Assembly: GCA_012729405.1 (NCBI GenBank)
Contig: JAAYDH010000066.1
Coordinates: 1-28,462 of the forward strand
DNA: 28,462 bases
Direction of reading: 5' to 3'
DNA from: Erysipelotrichaceae bacterium
GTDB lineage: Bacteria > Bacillota_I > Bacilli_A > RFN20 > CAG-826
The notes under the pieces are model-generated. The model saw nothing but the letters and a program-made list of their open reading frames with translations, was not told the origin of the DNA and searched no databases. How positions within the stretch are numbered: position 1 is the stretch's first letter; the number at the start of each line of letters is the position of its first letter. Positions 15,427 through 22,633 of this stretch are shown here, piece by piece. A program made the translations under genes and the position numbers.

Positions 15427-15447
15427 GCCAAACAAGCCTAGTTTTTT
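15416..15447. terminator. Bidirectional terminator between ribU and the ferredoxin gene
   Basis: CTAGGC (15423-15428) pairs with GCCTAG (15436-15441) and is extended by A7 on the left against T6 on the right, so it works on both strands. It overlaps the ribU stop codon and lies 8 nt beyond the ferredoxin stop. Confidence 0.9.
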
Positions 15448-15454
15448 ATATCAG

Positions 15455-15634
15455 TTATTCCTCAACGGAAATTGCACCAACAGGGCAGACATCAACTGCA
15501 TCTGCTTCTCCGACGCCGCTGATGGTTGCTGCTAGACCATCATCGTCAATCTTGATATCGTCGGGATATGTGCCTGCACAGGCACCACAACCGATGCATA
15601 AGCTTTTATCGATTTTAATCTTCTTTTTGTCCAT
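15455..15634 (-). CDS. fer: Small 4Fe-4S ferredoxin
   Basis: A 59-residue acidic protein translated from the ATG at 15634. The sequence has KSLCIGCGACAGTYPDD with cysteines 13, 16 and 19, and CPVGAI with cysteine 50. This is the C-x2-C-x2-C...C-P arrangement of single-cluster bacterial ferredoxins that transfer electrons in the cytoplasm. An excellent AGGAGG lies 8 nt upstream of the start. The gene is monocistronic on the minus strand with its own promoter and terminator. The redox partner cannot be deduced. Clusters would come from the Suf system encoded in this window. Confidence 0.93.
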   Translation of the reverse strand: MDKKKIKIDKSLCIGCGACAGTYPDDIKIDDDGLAATISGVGEADAVDVCPVGAISVEE

Positions 15635-15663
15635 CGATATGTCCTCCTAATTGCTATGCATTG

Positions 15664-15692
15664 ATTATAAGAACAAAATTATTATTTTGCAA
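15664..15692 (-). promoter_or_regulatory. Promoter of the ferredoxin gene
   Basis: On the minus strand TTGCAA (15687-15692) is followed after exactly 17 nt by a perfect TATAAT (15664-15669). The start codon lies 30 nt downstream. Confidence 0.75.
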
Positions 15693-15808
15693 CACAAGAC
15701 ATGAGAAAAAATCCTTAAAAAATTGTTTTTTTGAAGAAAAGTGCAAATATTTTAAAAAGGGTCTATAAATTACCTTTCTATTTTAGTAAACTAAAAGGGA
15801 TTAGATTT

Positions 15809-16108
15809 ATGGAAGAAACGAGAGTAGCAAAATACAAGAAATATCGCCAATCGCTCGATAAAAAAGATACTCCTGTTTTAGAAACCAGTAAATCGAATAA
15901 GAAAAAAGAAAGCACTGAAGGAACTTTAAACACCACTTCGACTCTCCCTATCGATCAAGTTATTGACACTATCGAAGAGGACAAGAAACAAGTGGCTTTT
16001 TTAAAGAGGAGAACGAGAAAGAAAATTCTTTTAATCTGTTTATTTTCTCTCGTAGTTTTAGTGATAATCGCGGCACTCGTATGGTTCGCCATCGTGGCCT
16101 TTATGTAG
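15809..16108 (+). CDS. Small single-pass membrane protein of unknown function
   Basis: A 99-residue protein that I do not recognise as a named family. Residues 1-70 are charged and predicted cytoplasmic, starting with MEETRVAKYKKYRQSL. A basic patch FLKRRTRKK (about 65-72) directly precedes one membrane segment (residues 73-98, ILLICLFSLVVLVIIAALVW). The short charged N-terminus with 'RVxKYKxYR' is a pattern I associate with small membrane proteins of Bacilli and Erysipelotrichia. The start at 15809 is supported by AAGGGA 8 nt upstream. The longer frame opens at a TTG (15731) without a site. It ends 9 nt before cmk and is probably co-transcribed with it. Confidence 0.7.
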   Translation: MEETRVAKYKKYRQSLDKKDTPVLETSKSNKKKESTEGTLNTTSTLPIDQVIDTIEEDKKQVAFLKRRTRKKILLICLFSLVVLVIIAALVWFAIVAFM

Positions 16109-16117
16109 GGGGATATT

Positions 16118-16798
16118 ATGACAAAAATTGCTGTTGCCATTGATGGCCCAGCCGCTGCTGGGAAATCTACGGTGGCTAAAAAAGTCGCCGAAATCAAGGG
16201 TTATACATATATCGATACAGGTGCGATGTATCGTGCTTTTACGTGGTACTGCCTTGAAAAAGGCATTGATTGCCAAGACGAAGCTGCTTGCGTTGCTTTA
16301 ATCACCAAAGTGAACATTGAGTTAAAACCAAATCATGTTGTGATTTGTAATGGAAAAGATGTCTCACGAGAGATTCGCGAACCCCGCGTGTCGTCTCAAG
16401 TTTCATATATTGCTTCTTATAAGGATATAAGATTAGCTCTTGTTGAGTTGCAGAGAAAAATGGCAGACACCGACTCTGTCATAATGGATGGAAGAGATAT
16501 CGGAACCTATGTTTTACCTAATGCCGATGTTAAAATCTTCCAAATTGCGAGCGTTGAAACTCGCGCAGTCCGTCGTTATGAAGAAAACATTAGCAAAGGC
16601 ATTCAATGTACCCTGGAAGAAATTGATGCCGATGTCCGCAAGAGAGACTACATAGATTCACATCGTGAGTTCGCCCCCTTAAAAGCGGCTCCCGATTCTG
16701 TTTTATTAGATACTTCGTACATGACTGTCGACGAAGTCGTCCAAAATGTTATCGACATTATTGATGCTAAAATTGAGGAGAAAGAAAAACGTGCTTAA
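16118..16798 (+). CDS. cmk: Cytidylate kinase
   Basis: A 226-residue NMP kinase that phosphorylates CMP and dCMP using ATP, needed for nucleotide salvage and DNA precursor supply. It has the P-loop IDGPAAAGKSTVAKK at residues 8-22, 'YIDTGAMYRAFTWY', 'VIMDGRDIGTYVLPNADVKIF' and the lid region 'RDYIDSHREFAPLKAAPDS'. This is the complete Cmk pattern at normal length. GGGGGA provides the ribosome binding site. The last codons overlap the start of der. Confidence 0.97.
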   Translation: MTKIAVAIDGPAAAGKSTVAKKVAEIKGYTYIDTGAMYRAFTWYCLEKGIDCQDEAACVALITKVNIELKPNHVVICNGKDVSREIREPRVSSQVSYIASYKDIRLALVELQRKMADTDSVIMDGRDIGTYVLPNADVKIFQIASVETRAVRRYEENISKGIQCTLEEIDADVRKRDYIDSHREFAPLKAAPDSVLLDTSYMTVDEVVQNVIDIIDAKIEEKEKRA

Positions 16799-18098
16799 TG
16801 GTATTGTTGCCGTTGTCGGTTCGCCTAACGTTGGCAAATCGACAATTTTCAACCGTTTAATTGGTGAGAGACACGCTATCGTTGATGACCAGGCCGGAAT
16901 TACTCGCGATCGCCTTTATGGCAAGTGCGAATGGTTGGGCCGTTCTTTTTCTATTATTGATACTGGTGGAATCGAAGTCGCTAACCGCCCATTCCAAGAA
17001 CAAATTCGCATTCAAACACAAATTGCCATTGATGAAGCTGATATTATTGTTTTTGTCACCGACAGCCATCTCGGCATAACTGCCGACGATCGCCTCGTTG
17101 CCAAAATGCTCTACAAAATAAATAAGCCAGTCATTCTCGTCGTCAATAAAATTGATGAAGGAATTCATATTTCGGATACCCAAGAATTTTATAAGTTAGG
17201 ACTTGGGGACCCCCTCGCCGTCAGTGGTGTTCACGGAATCGGTATTGGTGATTTATTAAATCGCATTATTAAATTACTTCCTGATAAACAATACGAACTT
17301 AAATCTAACCAAATTACTTTCTGTCTTGTTGGACGGCCCAATGTTGGCAAATCTTCTTTAGTGAATACCCTTCTTAACGAAGAACGAGTAATTGTCAGCG
17401 ACATTTCTGGAACAACGAGAGACTCAATCGACACACCTTTTGAAAAAGACGGGAAGAATTACATTGTTATCGATACGGCCGGATTAAAGAAGCGCGGAAA
17501 AATCTATGAAGCAATCGATAAATATTCTGCGATTCGTGCCTTAAAAGCGATTGAAAGAAGCGAAATTGTTCTTCTTGTTATTGATGGTGACCAAGGCATT
17601 ATTGAACAAGATAAACATGTCATTGAATATGCAACTGAATTGCATAAAGCAATTATCATTGTGGTAAATAAGTGGGATGTAGTTGACAAAGAAACAAATA
17701 CGATGAGCAATTTTACTAAACTAATTCGTAATGAATATAAGTTCCTTGACTATGCTCCGGTTTGCTATGTGTCAGCATTAAAGAAACAACGGATCGCCAC
17801 TGTTTTTAAAGCCCTTGAACTTGTCCATGAGGCTTATTACACGAGAGTCAAAACCAGCATATTAAACGATGTCATTCAAGACGCCCAAATGATGAATCAA
17901 ACCCCGGATTTTAATGGAGGGAGACTGAAGATTTATTATGCTTCTCAAGTGTCAACCGCTCCTCCGACATTTGTTTTATTCGTTAATAATGTTAACTTTA
18001 TGCATTTTAGCTACGAAAGATATATCGAGAACCGCCTTCGCGAAACTTTTAATTTTGAAGGCAGTCCAATCAAGATTTTATTAAGAAATAAAAAATAA
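16791..18098 (+). CDS. der: Ribosome-assembly GTPase Der (EngA)
   Basis: A 435-residue protein with two tandem GTPase domains followed by a KH-like domain, the unique Der layout. Domain 1 has VGSPNVGKST, DTGGIE and NKID. Domain 2 has GRPNVGKSS, DTAGLKKRG and NKWD. Der assists assembly of the 50S ribosomal subunit. The GTG at 16791 is chosen because it gives the standard N-terminus a few residues before the first G1 motif and has GAGGAG (16775-16780) 10 nt upstream. The frame extends upstream to 16746 but that part has no homology character. It overlaps cmk by 8 nt. Confidence 0.97.
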   Translation: MLNGIVAVVGSPNVGKSTIFNRLIGERHAIVDDQAGITRDRLYGKCEWLGRSFSIIDTGGIEVANRPFQEQIRIQTQIAIDEADIIVFVTDSHLGITADDRLVAKMLYKINKPVILVVNKIDEGIHISDTQEFYKLGLGDPLAVSGVHGIGIGDLLNRIIKLLPDKQYELKSNQITFCLVGRPNVGKSSLVNTLLNEERVIVSDISGTTRDSIDTPFEKDGKNYIVIDTAGLKKRGKIYEAIDKYSAIRALKAIERSEIVLLVIDGDQGIIEQDKHVIEYATELHKAIIIVVNKWDVVDKETNTMSNFTKLIRNEYKFLDYAPVCYVSALKKQRIATVFKALELVHEAYYTRVKTSILNDVIQDAQMMNQTPDFNGGRLKIYYASQVSTAPPTFVLFVNNVNFMHFSYERYIENRLRETFNFEGSPIKILLRNKK

Positions 18099-18115
18099 TT
18101 CCTAGAGCGTACTTT

Positions 18116-18145
18116 TTGTTTATTTTTACTGAGTTATGGTAAAAT
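18116..18145 (+). promoter_or_regulatory. Promoter of the HU gene
   Basis: TTGTTT (18116-18121), an 18-nt spacer and TAAAAT (18140-18145). An extended -10 TGG directly precedes the -10 box (18137-18139). Confidence 0.6.
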
Positions 18146-18167
18146 GTTTCCAAGAGGAGATATTTTT

Positions 18168-18452
18168 ATGAAAAAGCTAAACAAACGCGACCTAGTTGAA
18201 GTTGTTGCCGAAAAAGCTCATCTTTCCAAAAAAGATGCTCAAGCGGCAATCGACATGGCTTTTAAGTTGATTGAAAAAAGCGTACTAAAAGGGGAAGAAG
18301 TCAATATCTCGAATTTTGGTGTTTTTTCACCGAAAACTCGTCAGAGTAGAGAAGGAACTCATCCAAAGAAACACAGCCGCATTGTGATTGCTGAATCCAA
18401 GACCGTTGTGTTTAGACCCTCGAAAAGTTTAAAAGCAAAACTTAACAAATAG
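18168..18452 (+). CDS. hup: DNA-binding protein HU
   Basis: A 94-residue nucleoid protein of the HU/IHF family. Typical features: 'NKRDLVEVVAEKAHLSKKDAQAAIDMAFKLIEKSVLKGEEVNISNFGVF', the arm 'RQSREGTHPKKHSRIVI' with the DNA-intercalating proline, and 'VVFRPSKSLKAKLN'. The dimer bends DNA without strong sequence preference. The ATG at 18168 is chosen for GAGGAG (18154-18159) 8 nt upstream; the frame is open from 18144. The gene has its own promoter and a strong terminator. Confidence 0.96.
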   Translation: MKKLNKRDLVEVVAEKAHLSKKDAQAAIDMAFKLIEKSVLKGEEVNISNFGVFSPKTRQSREGTHPKKHSRIVIAESKTVVFRPSKSLKAKLNK

Positions 18453-18474
18453 TATTAATTTTTTTCAAAAGAAT

Positions 18475-18499
18475 GAGACAACTTGTTGTCTCTTTTTTT
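18475..18499 (+). terminator. Intrinsic terminator of the HU gene
   Basis: GAGACAA (18475-18481) pairs with TTGTCTC (18486-18492) around a CTTG tetraloop, followed by T7. The 3' arm also provides the -35 box of the next promoter. Confidence 0.92.
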
Positions 18500-18514
18500 A
18501 TGTCTTAATATAAT
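18486..18514 (+). promoter_or_regulatory. Promoter of the CCA-type gene, -35 box inside the terminator
   Basis: TTGTCT (18486-18491), a spacer of exactly 17 nt and a perfect TATAAT (18509-18514). Expected initiation 6-7 nt beyond falls on the A of the ATG at 18521, so the mRNA should be leaderless. Confidence 0.7.
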
Positions 18515-18520
18515 AGAGAC

Positions 18521-19210
18521 ATGAACAAAGGACTCTTTGCTTTTCAAAAACTTCACGAGCTTTTCGCACATCACGGCTTTTTATTATATCTTGTCGGAGG
18601 AACGGTCAGGGATTTTCTTCTATCAATGCCCCTCACTGATCTAGACGCTGTTACTGATGCAACTCCGGAAGAGATGAAATCATTTCTCAATTTCGTAGAT
18701 TGCGATTTTACCTTTGCAAAGTATGGCTCAGTCAAGATTAAATTTGAAGGTTATTTTTTTGATGTAACTACCCTGAGAAAAGAAAAACGTTATAAGGATG
18801 CCCGTCACCCCGACAAGATTCATTTTGTGAAAAGCCTAAAAGAAGATTATGTTCGAAGAGATTTTACTATCAACGCCATGTATATGGATGAACACTTTCG
18901 AGTGATTGATTATTGCCATGGTTTGAGCGATATCAACCGGGGCATCATCAAAGCAGTGGGGAGGCCATCAAAACGCATCAAAGAAGATCCTTTGCGAATC
19001 ATTAGAGCCTTACGATTTGCAATAAATTTGGATTTGATTATCGATAAGCGTTTGCAAAAAGCAATTCGCAAGAATATCCCGCTCTTATCAAAACTTAATG
19101 TAAGTAAAATCAAACAAGATTTGCTCAAAATTAAAAGCCACAAAAAGGAACGAACTGCACAACTTTTTCAGGAATATGATATCCATCATTTGTTAGATAT
19201 GATAGAGTAA
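18521..19210 (+). CDS. cca: Short CCA-adding enzyme / poly(A) polymerase-like nucleotidyltransferase
   Basis: A 229-residue class II nucleotidyltransferase. The head and neck motifs are intact: LVGGTVRD (25-31), catalytic D40-L-D42 in TDLDAVTDATP, RRDFTINAM (111-119), and EDPLRIIRALRFA (154-166), the base-selecting motif. Bacterial CCA enzymes and poly(A) polymerases are about 380-450 residues; this one lacks the C-terminal body and tail that grip tRNA. Nothing in the following sequence continues it, because dnaD begins 17 nt later. It could still add nucleotides to tRNA or RNA 3' ends, or act with a partner. There is no ribosome binding site; see the promoter entry. Confidence 0.82.
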   Translation: MNKGLFAFQKLHELFAHHGFLLYLVGGTVRDFLLSMPLTDLDAVTDATPEEMKSFLNFVDCDFTFAKYGSVKIKFEGYFFDVTTLRKEKRYKDARHPDKIHFVKSLKEDYVRRDFTINAMYMDEHFRVIDYCHGLSDINRGIIKAVGRPSKRIKEDPLRIIRALRFAINLDLIIDKRLQKAIRKNIPLLSKLNVSKIKQDLLKIKSHKKERTAQLFQEYDIHHLLDMIE

Positions 19211-19226
19211 ATGCACGAATAAGATT

Positions 19227-19877
19227 ATGGTTTCTGAAGCAATTGATTTCCGCTTTCTTCTCTTAGATAATTATAAAAAACTAAAGATCAGCGAAAAAGA
19301 ACTGGTCACTCTTTTCATGATTGATCACTTCATAACTCTCGGGAATCCTTTTGTCACCGCGGATTTGCTGTCTTTAAAAATGTCCCTTGATGTCAAAGAA
19401 ATTGACAAGACACTTGTCGCTTTGTTGACGAGAGGTTTTATTGAATACATTGCTCAAGGTAAAAAGACTATTACAACTCTCAACCCCCTTAAAGTTAAGC
19501 TATACCGTGAATTCCAGATTTCCCTTACCAAAGAGGATGAAGCTCAATCTTCAAAAGAAGTGGAAAAAGAACTTAATAATATCTTCGAAGAATTCAGCAA
19601 GTTGTTGGGTCGCGTTCTCGCCCCGGTGGAAATATCAAAAATTCGTGAATGGGTATCCTATGGATATTCCGACGAGATGATCATTAATTCTCTTAAAGAA
19701 GCACTAAGCAAAGGTAAAAAATCCCTTCGTTCGGTCGATAAAATTCTGCTCGTTTGGTCAACCCGTGACGATCGTGAAAACGAAGGCGTCTCACTGAAGA
19801 GCGAAGAGTGGAACAAGAGCCTAGAAGAAACTATTCGAATCGCGAAGACTCCGTGGATAGATAAAAAAGATGATTAA
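19227..19877 (+). CDS. dnaD: DnaD-like replication initiation protein
   Basis: A 216-residue protein with an N-terminal winged-helix part (about 1-90, 'EKELVTLFMIDHFITLGNPFVTADLLSLKMSLDVKEIDKTLVALLTRGFIEY') and the C-terminal DnaB2/DnaD domain ('FSKLLGRVLAPVEISKIREWVSYGYSDEMIINSLKEALSKGKKSLRSVDKILLVW'). DnaD proteins act in replication restart and origin remodelling in Bacillota. It is followed by nth with an 8-nt overlap, the conserved dnaD-nth order. There is no clear Shine-Dalgarno sequence before the ATG at 19227, and no better in-frame start, so the start is provisional. Confidence 0.9.
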   Translation: MVSEAIDFRFLLLDNYKKLKISEKELVTLFMIDHFITLGNPFVTADLLSLKMSLDVKEIDKTLVALLTRGFIEYIAQGKKTITTLNPLKVKLYREFQISLTKEDEAQSSKEVEKELNNIFEEFSKLLGRVLAPVEISKIREWVSYGYSDEMIINSLKEALSKGKKSLRSVDKILLVWSTRDDRENEGVSLKSEEWNKSLEETIRIAKTPWIDKKDD

Positions 19878-20502
19878 GAAACAATACCGCCTACTAGAAG
19901 ACTATTTAAATAGTCTTTTTCCTAATGCGGGATGTGAACTAATACACGATAAAGATTACGAATTTGTCATCGAAGTCATGTTGTCTGCTCAGTCAACTGA
20001 TGTGGCGGTTAACCTCGTCTCTAACAAATTATTCAAGAAATATTCCACCCTCGAATCACTAGCTAATGCCGATCTTTTTGATGTTGAAAAAATTCTCCAT
20101 CCCTTAGGTCTTTTTAAGAACAAAGCGAAAAACGTTATCGGAATCGCCAAAACACTTATTGAAGAGTTCGATGGCATTATTCCTTCAGATAAAGATTTAT
20201 TGCAGCGATTACCTGGAGTAGGAAATAAAACAGCCGGAGTAATCCGAGCAGAGGTTTTCCATATTCCCGACTTACCAGTTGATACCCATATTTTAAGAAT
20301 TTCTCGTCGCCTCGGTATCTCAAAAGCTGGCGATACTCCGCTTCAGGTTGAACAAAAGCTAAAAAAAGAAATCGACCAGTCCCGATGGATTTTGACTCAT
20401 CATCAACTAATCCATTTTGGTCGATACTTCTGTACAGCCCGGAAACCCAATTGTGAAAACTGCAAATTAAACAGTTTCTGCAAAATAAGGACTATTCATT
20501 AA
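19870..20502 (+). CDS. nth: Endonuclease III
   Basis: A 210-residue DNA glycosylase/AP lyase for oxidised pyrimidines. It shows the helix-hairpin-helix with catalytic lysine, LPGVGNKTAGV, the catalytic aspartate in VDTHILRISRRLG, and the C-terminal 4Fe-4S ligands in the C-x6-C-x2-C-x5-C spacing (CTARKPNCENCKLNSFC). It depends on the Suf products for its cluster. The gene overlaps dnaD by 8 nt and its 3' end overlaps the convergent recU by 11 nt, with no terminator visible between. Confidence 0.97.
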   Translation: MIKKQYRLLEDYLNSLFPNAGCELIHDKDYEFVIEVMLSAQSTDVAVNLVSNKLFKKYSTLESLANADLFDVEKILHPLGLFKNKAKNVIGIAKTLIEEFDGIIPSDKDLLQRLPGVGNKTAGVIRAEVFHIPDLPVDTHILRISRRLGISKAGDTPLQVEQKLKKEIDQSRWILTHHQLIHFGRYFCTARKPNCENCKLNSFCKIRTIH

Positions 20503-21085
20503 AGTATTTTTCTTCAAGAGCGGGGAGATAATCTAGCCGAGGATTGAATCCTCTTTTTATTTGCGTGCCTTTTTCGCACACAGTCGTGAACGGTATCGAC
20601 TTTCTTTTCCCATTTTCATAAAAATCAATGACATAAGAGGCATCCAGCAAAAACACCTGATCGTGATAGGCAAACTCGATGATAAAAAAGGCAATACCTC
20701 CAAACTTGATAACATTTTTCAAATGTTTGATTTGGTGGGAAGTGATATTTGAGAGAGGAAAACTACTCCGATTCTTAGTGCTCTTGGCTTCAAAATCAAT
20801 ATATTTACCTCTAAAGACCCCGTTATAATCTGTTGTTGATTGTTTCTCAAAAAACGCATTCACGATTTTCGCTCCATGCGAGTAATCAACTTTCGAGACG
20901 TGAATTGGCGTTGGCCGCTTGATAATTAACAGGGCTCCAGCACCTAGGTAATATTCGTTAGATAGGTTAATATCTTCTTCGAGACTCATTCCGCGATTGG
21001 CGGAAGAAAACGAAATGTCTTGGGCGCTTTTCTTATGTGCCTTTTGAGTAAAAATAAACTTTTGGCCGTTGGGATACTTAATCAT
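20492..21085 (-). CDS. recU: Holliday junction resolvase RecU
   Basis: A 197-residue member of the RecU family, restricted to Bacillota and relatives. It has the N-terminal 'ANRGMSLEEDINLSNEYYL' region and the nuclease core 'STTDYNGVFRGKYIDFEAKSTKNRSSFPLSNI' with the catalytic D, E and K. RecU cuts four-way junctions during recombination and chromosome segregation. The start overlaps the stop of the exonuclease gene (ATGA), which implies coupled translation. In most Bacillota recU is paired with ponA; here it is coupled to an exonuclease gene instead. Confidence 0.94.
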   Translation of the reverse strand: MIKYPNGQKFIFTQKAHKKSAQDISFSSANRGMSLEEDINLSNEYYLGAGALLIIKRPTPIHVSKVDYSHGAKIVNAFFEKQSTTDYNGVFRGKYIDFEAKSTKNRSSFPLSNITSHQIKHLKNVIKFGGIAFFIIEFAYHDQVFLLDASYVIDFYENGKRKSIPFTTVCEKGTQIKRGFNPRLDYLPALEEKYFNE

Positions 21086-21807
21086 GTTAGATACTTGTGA
21101 ACTTCCTCGTCATACACTTCGGGAGTGACGGTTTCCCCTCTATTCAATTTTTTAAGCATTTCGTTAACCGGAGATGGAAAGTGGCCATACATCGGAAGGG
21201 CCTTTTTATATCTTTCCGCAACAAGAGATTTGTTTTTGAAAAATGCATCAAAGATATTGGCGAGATTTATTGCATCAACTGCAGGATCATGAGATTCTCC
21301 GGCGAGAGGAACACCGAATAATTCGCAGCAATGAACAAGACTGAATGGGTTTCCTCTTTCGTCCCGCAAAAATTCATTAATAAATGTGGCAAAATCAATG
21401 TAATTTTTTTGAATTTGCGAGCAAATTTCTTTTGGAAAATCGAGATTATGAGTGATTGATTGATTTAAAATTCTCATATCATGATTACCAAATGTAATAA
21501 ATGAGCTTTTTTTAAACGAAAGCCCGACATACTTTTTCAAAGACTCCATAGCCACGGCAAAGGAAACGCCTTTCTCTGACAATAAGTTGTCATTAATACC
21601 CGTTAGTTCAGAAACATATTTTCCGACTTTATTTTTTGCTTTGACGAAGACTTTAAAAGGTTCTTTGCGGCTCTTGATGTAACCCTTTCTATCGAGTGTT
21701 ACAGCTAACGCTCCGATGGCAATCATCTCGTGGCTGTATTGAGTGCCTTCAAAATCTAAAAATACGACTTTTTTGTGATGTTTTAATAATTTTTCAAATT
21801 TTTTCAT
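21082..21807 (-). CDS. DEDDh-type 3'-5' exonuclease (DnaQ-like)
   Basis: A 241-residue protein with the exonuclease motifs Exo I VVFLDFEGT (D and E), Exo II 'FITFGNHDMRIL' and Exo III 'ESHDPAVDAINLA' with the H and D of the DEDDh class. The spacing resembles the ERI-1/KapD and epsilon-like exonucleases that trim RNA or DNA 3' ends. The substrate cannot be assigned. Its TGA stop overlaps the recU ATG, so the two are made together and a role in recombination or repair is plausible. There is no clear ribosome binding site before the ATG at 21807. Its TGA stop helps to show that the code is standard. Confidence 0.86.
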   Translation of the reverse strand: MKKFEKLLKHHKKVVFLDFEGTQYSHEMIAIGALAVTLDRKGYIKSRKEPFKVFVKAKNKVGKYVSELTGINDNLLSEKGVSFAVAMESLKKYVGLSFKKSSFITFGNHDMRILNQSITHNLDFPKEICSQIQKNYIDFATFINEFLRDERGNPFSLVHCCELFGVPLAGESHDPAVDAINLANIFDAFFKNKSLVAERYKKALPMYGHFPSPVNEMLKKLNRGETVTPEVYDEEVHKYLT

Positions 21808-21864
21808 TGTTACTAGTGATTTAAGGTGGGTTTGTTACGTCGGCTTTTTTCTATTGAAAAAAGA

Positions 21865-21893
21865 TTGAAAAGACCTCTAATCTACTATATTAT
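21865..21893 (+). promoter_or_regulatory. Promoter of the gpsB-rnpB-pgsA region
   Basis: TTGAAA (21865-21870), a spacer of exactly 17 nt and TATTAT (21888-21893). It would initiate about 21900, giving a leader of only about 12 nt with GAGG before the gpsB ATG. Confidence 0.65.
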
Positions 21894-21911
21894 AAATGAT
21901 GAGGTTTGCTT

Positions 21912-22277
21912 ATGGCAATTAAACTTACTTTGTGTTCTAAAGAAATTCTCGATACAGCGTTTTCGGGAGCAACCCCGGGATATAGTTCCTTAGAAGTCGA
22001 TTCTTTCCTCGACACTGTCATCCGCGACTATAAAATCGTTGAATCAAACTTCTTGGTAACAAAAAAGGATGTCGAATCGACGCAGGTCAAAATCAAAGAA
22101 CTTGAAGAAAAAGTGAAAAACTTAGAAATCGAGAACAAACGATACCAAACTCGCTTCGAAGGAATTAAGAACAACGATAAGAACGTTTCTGCTGATAACA
22201 TCAACCTCGTAAAAAGGATTAGCGCTTTGGAAAAGTTTGTTTGGAAACAAGGCTTCAATCCTAACGACATCAAATAA
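21912..22277 (+). CDS. gpsB: Cell division protein GpsB (DivIVA family)
   Basis: A 121-residue coiled-coil protein. The N-terminal DivIVA/GpsB membrane-binding domain is 'CSKEILDTAFSGATPGYSSLEVDSFLDTVIRDYKIVESN'. A coiled coil with 'KIKELEEKVKNLEIENKRY' follows, and the C-terminal helix 'NLVKRISALEKFVWKQG' is the conserved GpsB tail. GpsB cycles between division site and side wall to direct penicillin-binding proteins. The ATG at 21912 is chosen over the TTG at 21906 because GAGG lies 7 nt upstream. Its position right before rnpB is the same as in Bacillus, which supports the name. Confidence 0.93.
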   Translation: MAIKLTLCSKEILDTAFSGATPGYSSLEVDSFLDTVIRDYKIVESNFLVTKKDVESTQVKIKELEEKVKNLEIENKRYQTRFEGIKNNDKNVSADNINLVKRISALEKFVWKQGFNPNDIK

Positions 22278-22279
22278 CT

Positions 22280-22613
22280 TTCGATCCGGATAATTGCTGG
22301 CTTCGGCTAGAGGAAAGTCCATGCTCGCACAGGCTGTGATGCCTGTAGTGATTGCGCTAGCGGAAAAAATAACGCTAGGCACGCAGGAGTGCGTGACGGC
22401 GGTGAATCACCTAAGGGAAACTATGGTGTGAAACCTGAAAGTGCCACAGTGACGTAGCTTACGGGAAACCGTAAGGTGGAACGCGGTAAACCCCACAAGC
22501 GAGAAACCCAAATTTTGGTAGGGGAGGCAGGAGGCGAGAAATAGAATCGTCTCAGGCAAGCATTTGCTTAGATAAATAATTATCCTAGACAAAACATGGC
22601 TTACAGGATCGAA
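22280..22613 (+). ncRNA. rnpB: RNase P RNA, type B
   Basis: The catalytic RNA that cuts tRNA 5' leaders. The terminal helix P1 pairs TTCGATCC (22280-22287) with GGATCGAA (22606-22613). Conserved region I is GAGGAAAGTCCATGCTC (22310-22326). Further signatures are ACGGCGGTGAA-like and CCACAGTGACG, then AAACCCAAATTTTGGTAGG and ACAAAACATGGCTTACAG (about 22588-22605); the last two match the Bacillus type-B RNA as I recall it. It starts 2 nt after the gpsB stop and ends 20 nt before the pgsA ATG. No promoter or terminator of its own is visible, so it is probably cut from a longer transcript. Exact ends are inferred from P1. Confidence 0.95.
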
Positions 22614-22633
22614 TACTCACTAAAGGAGTACAC

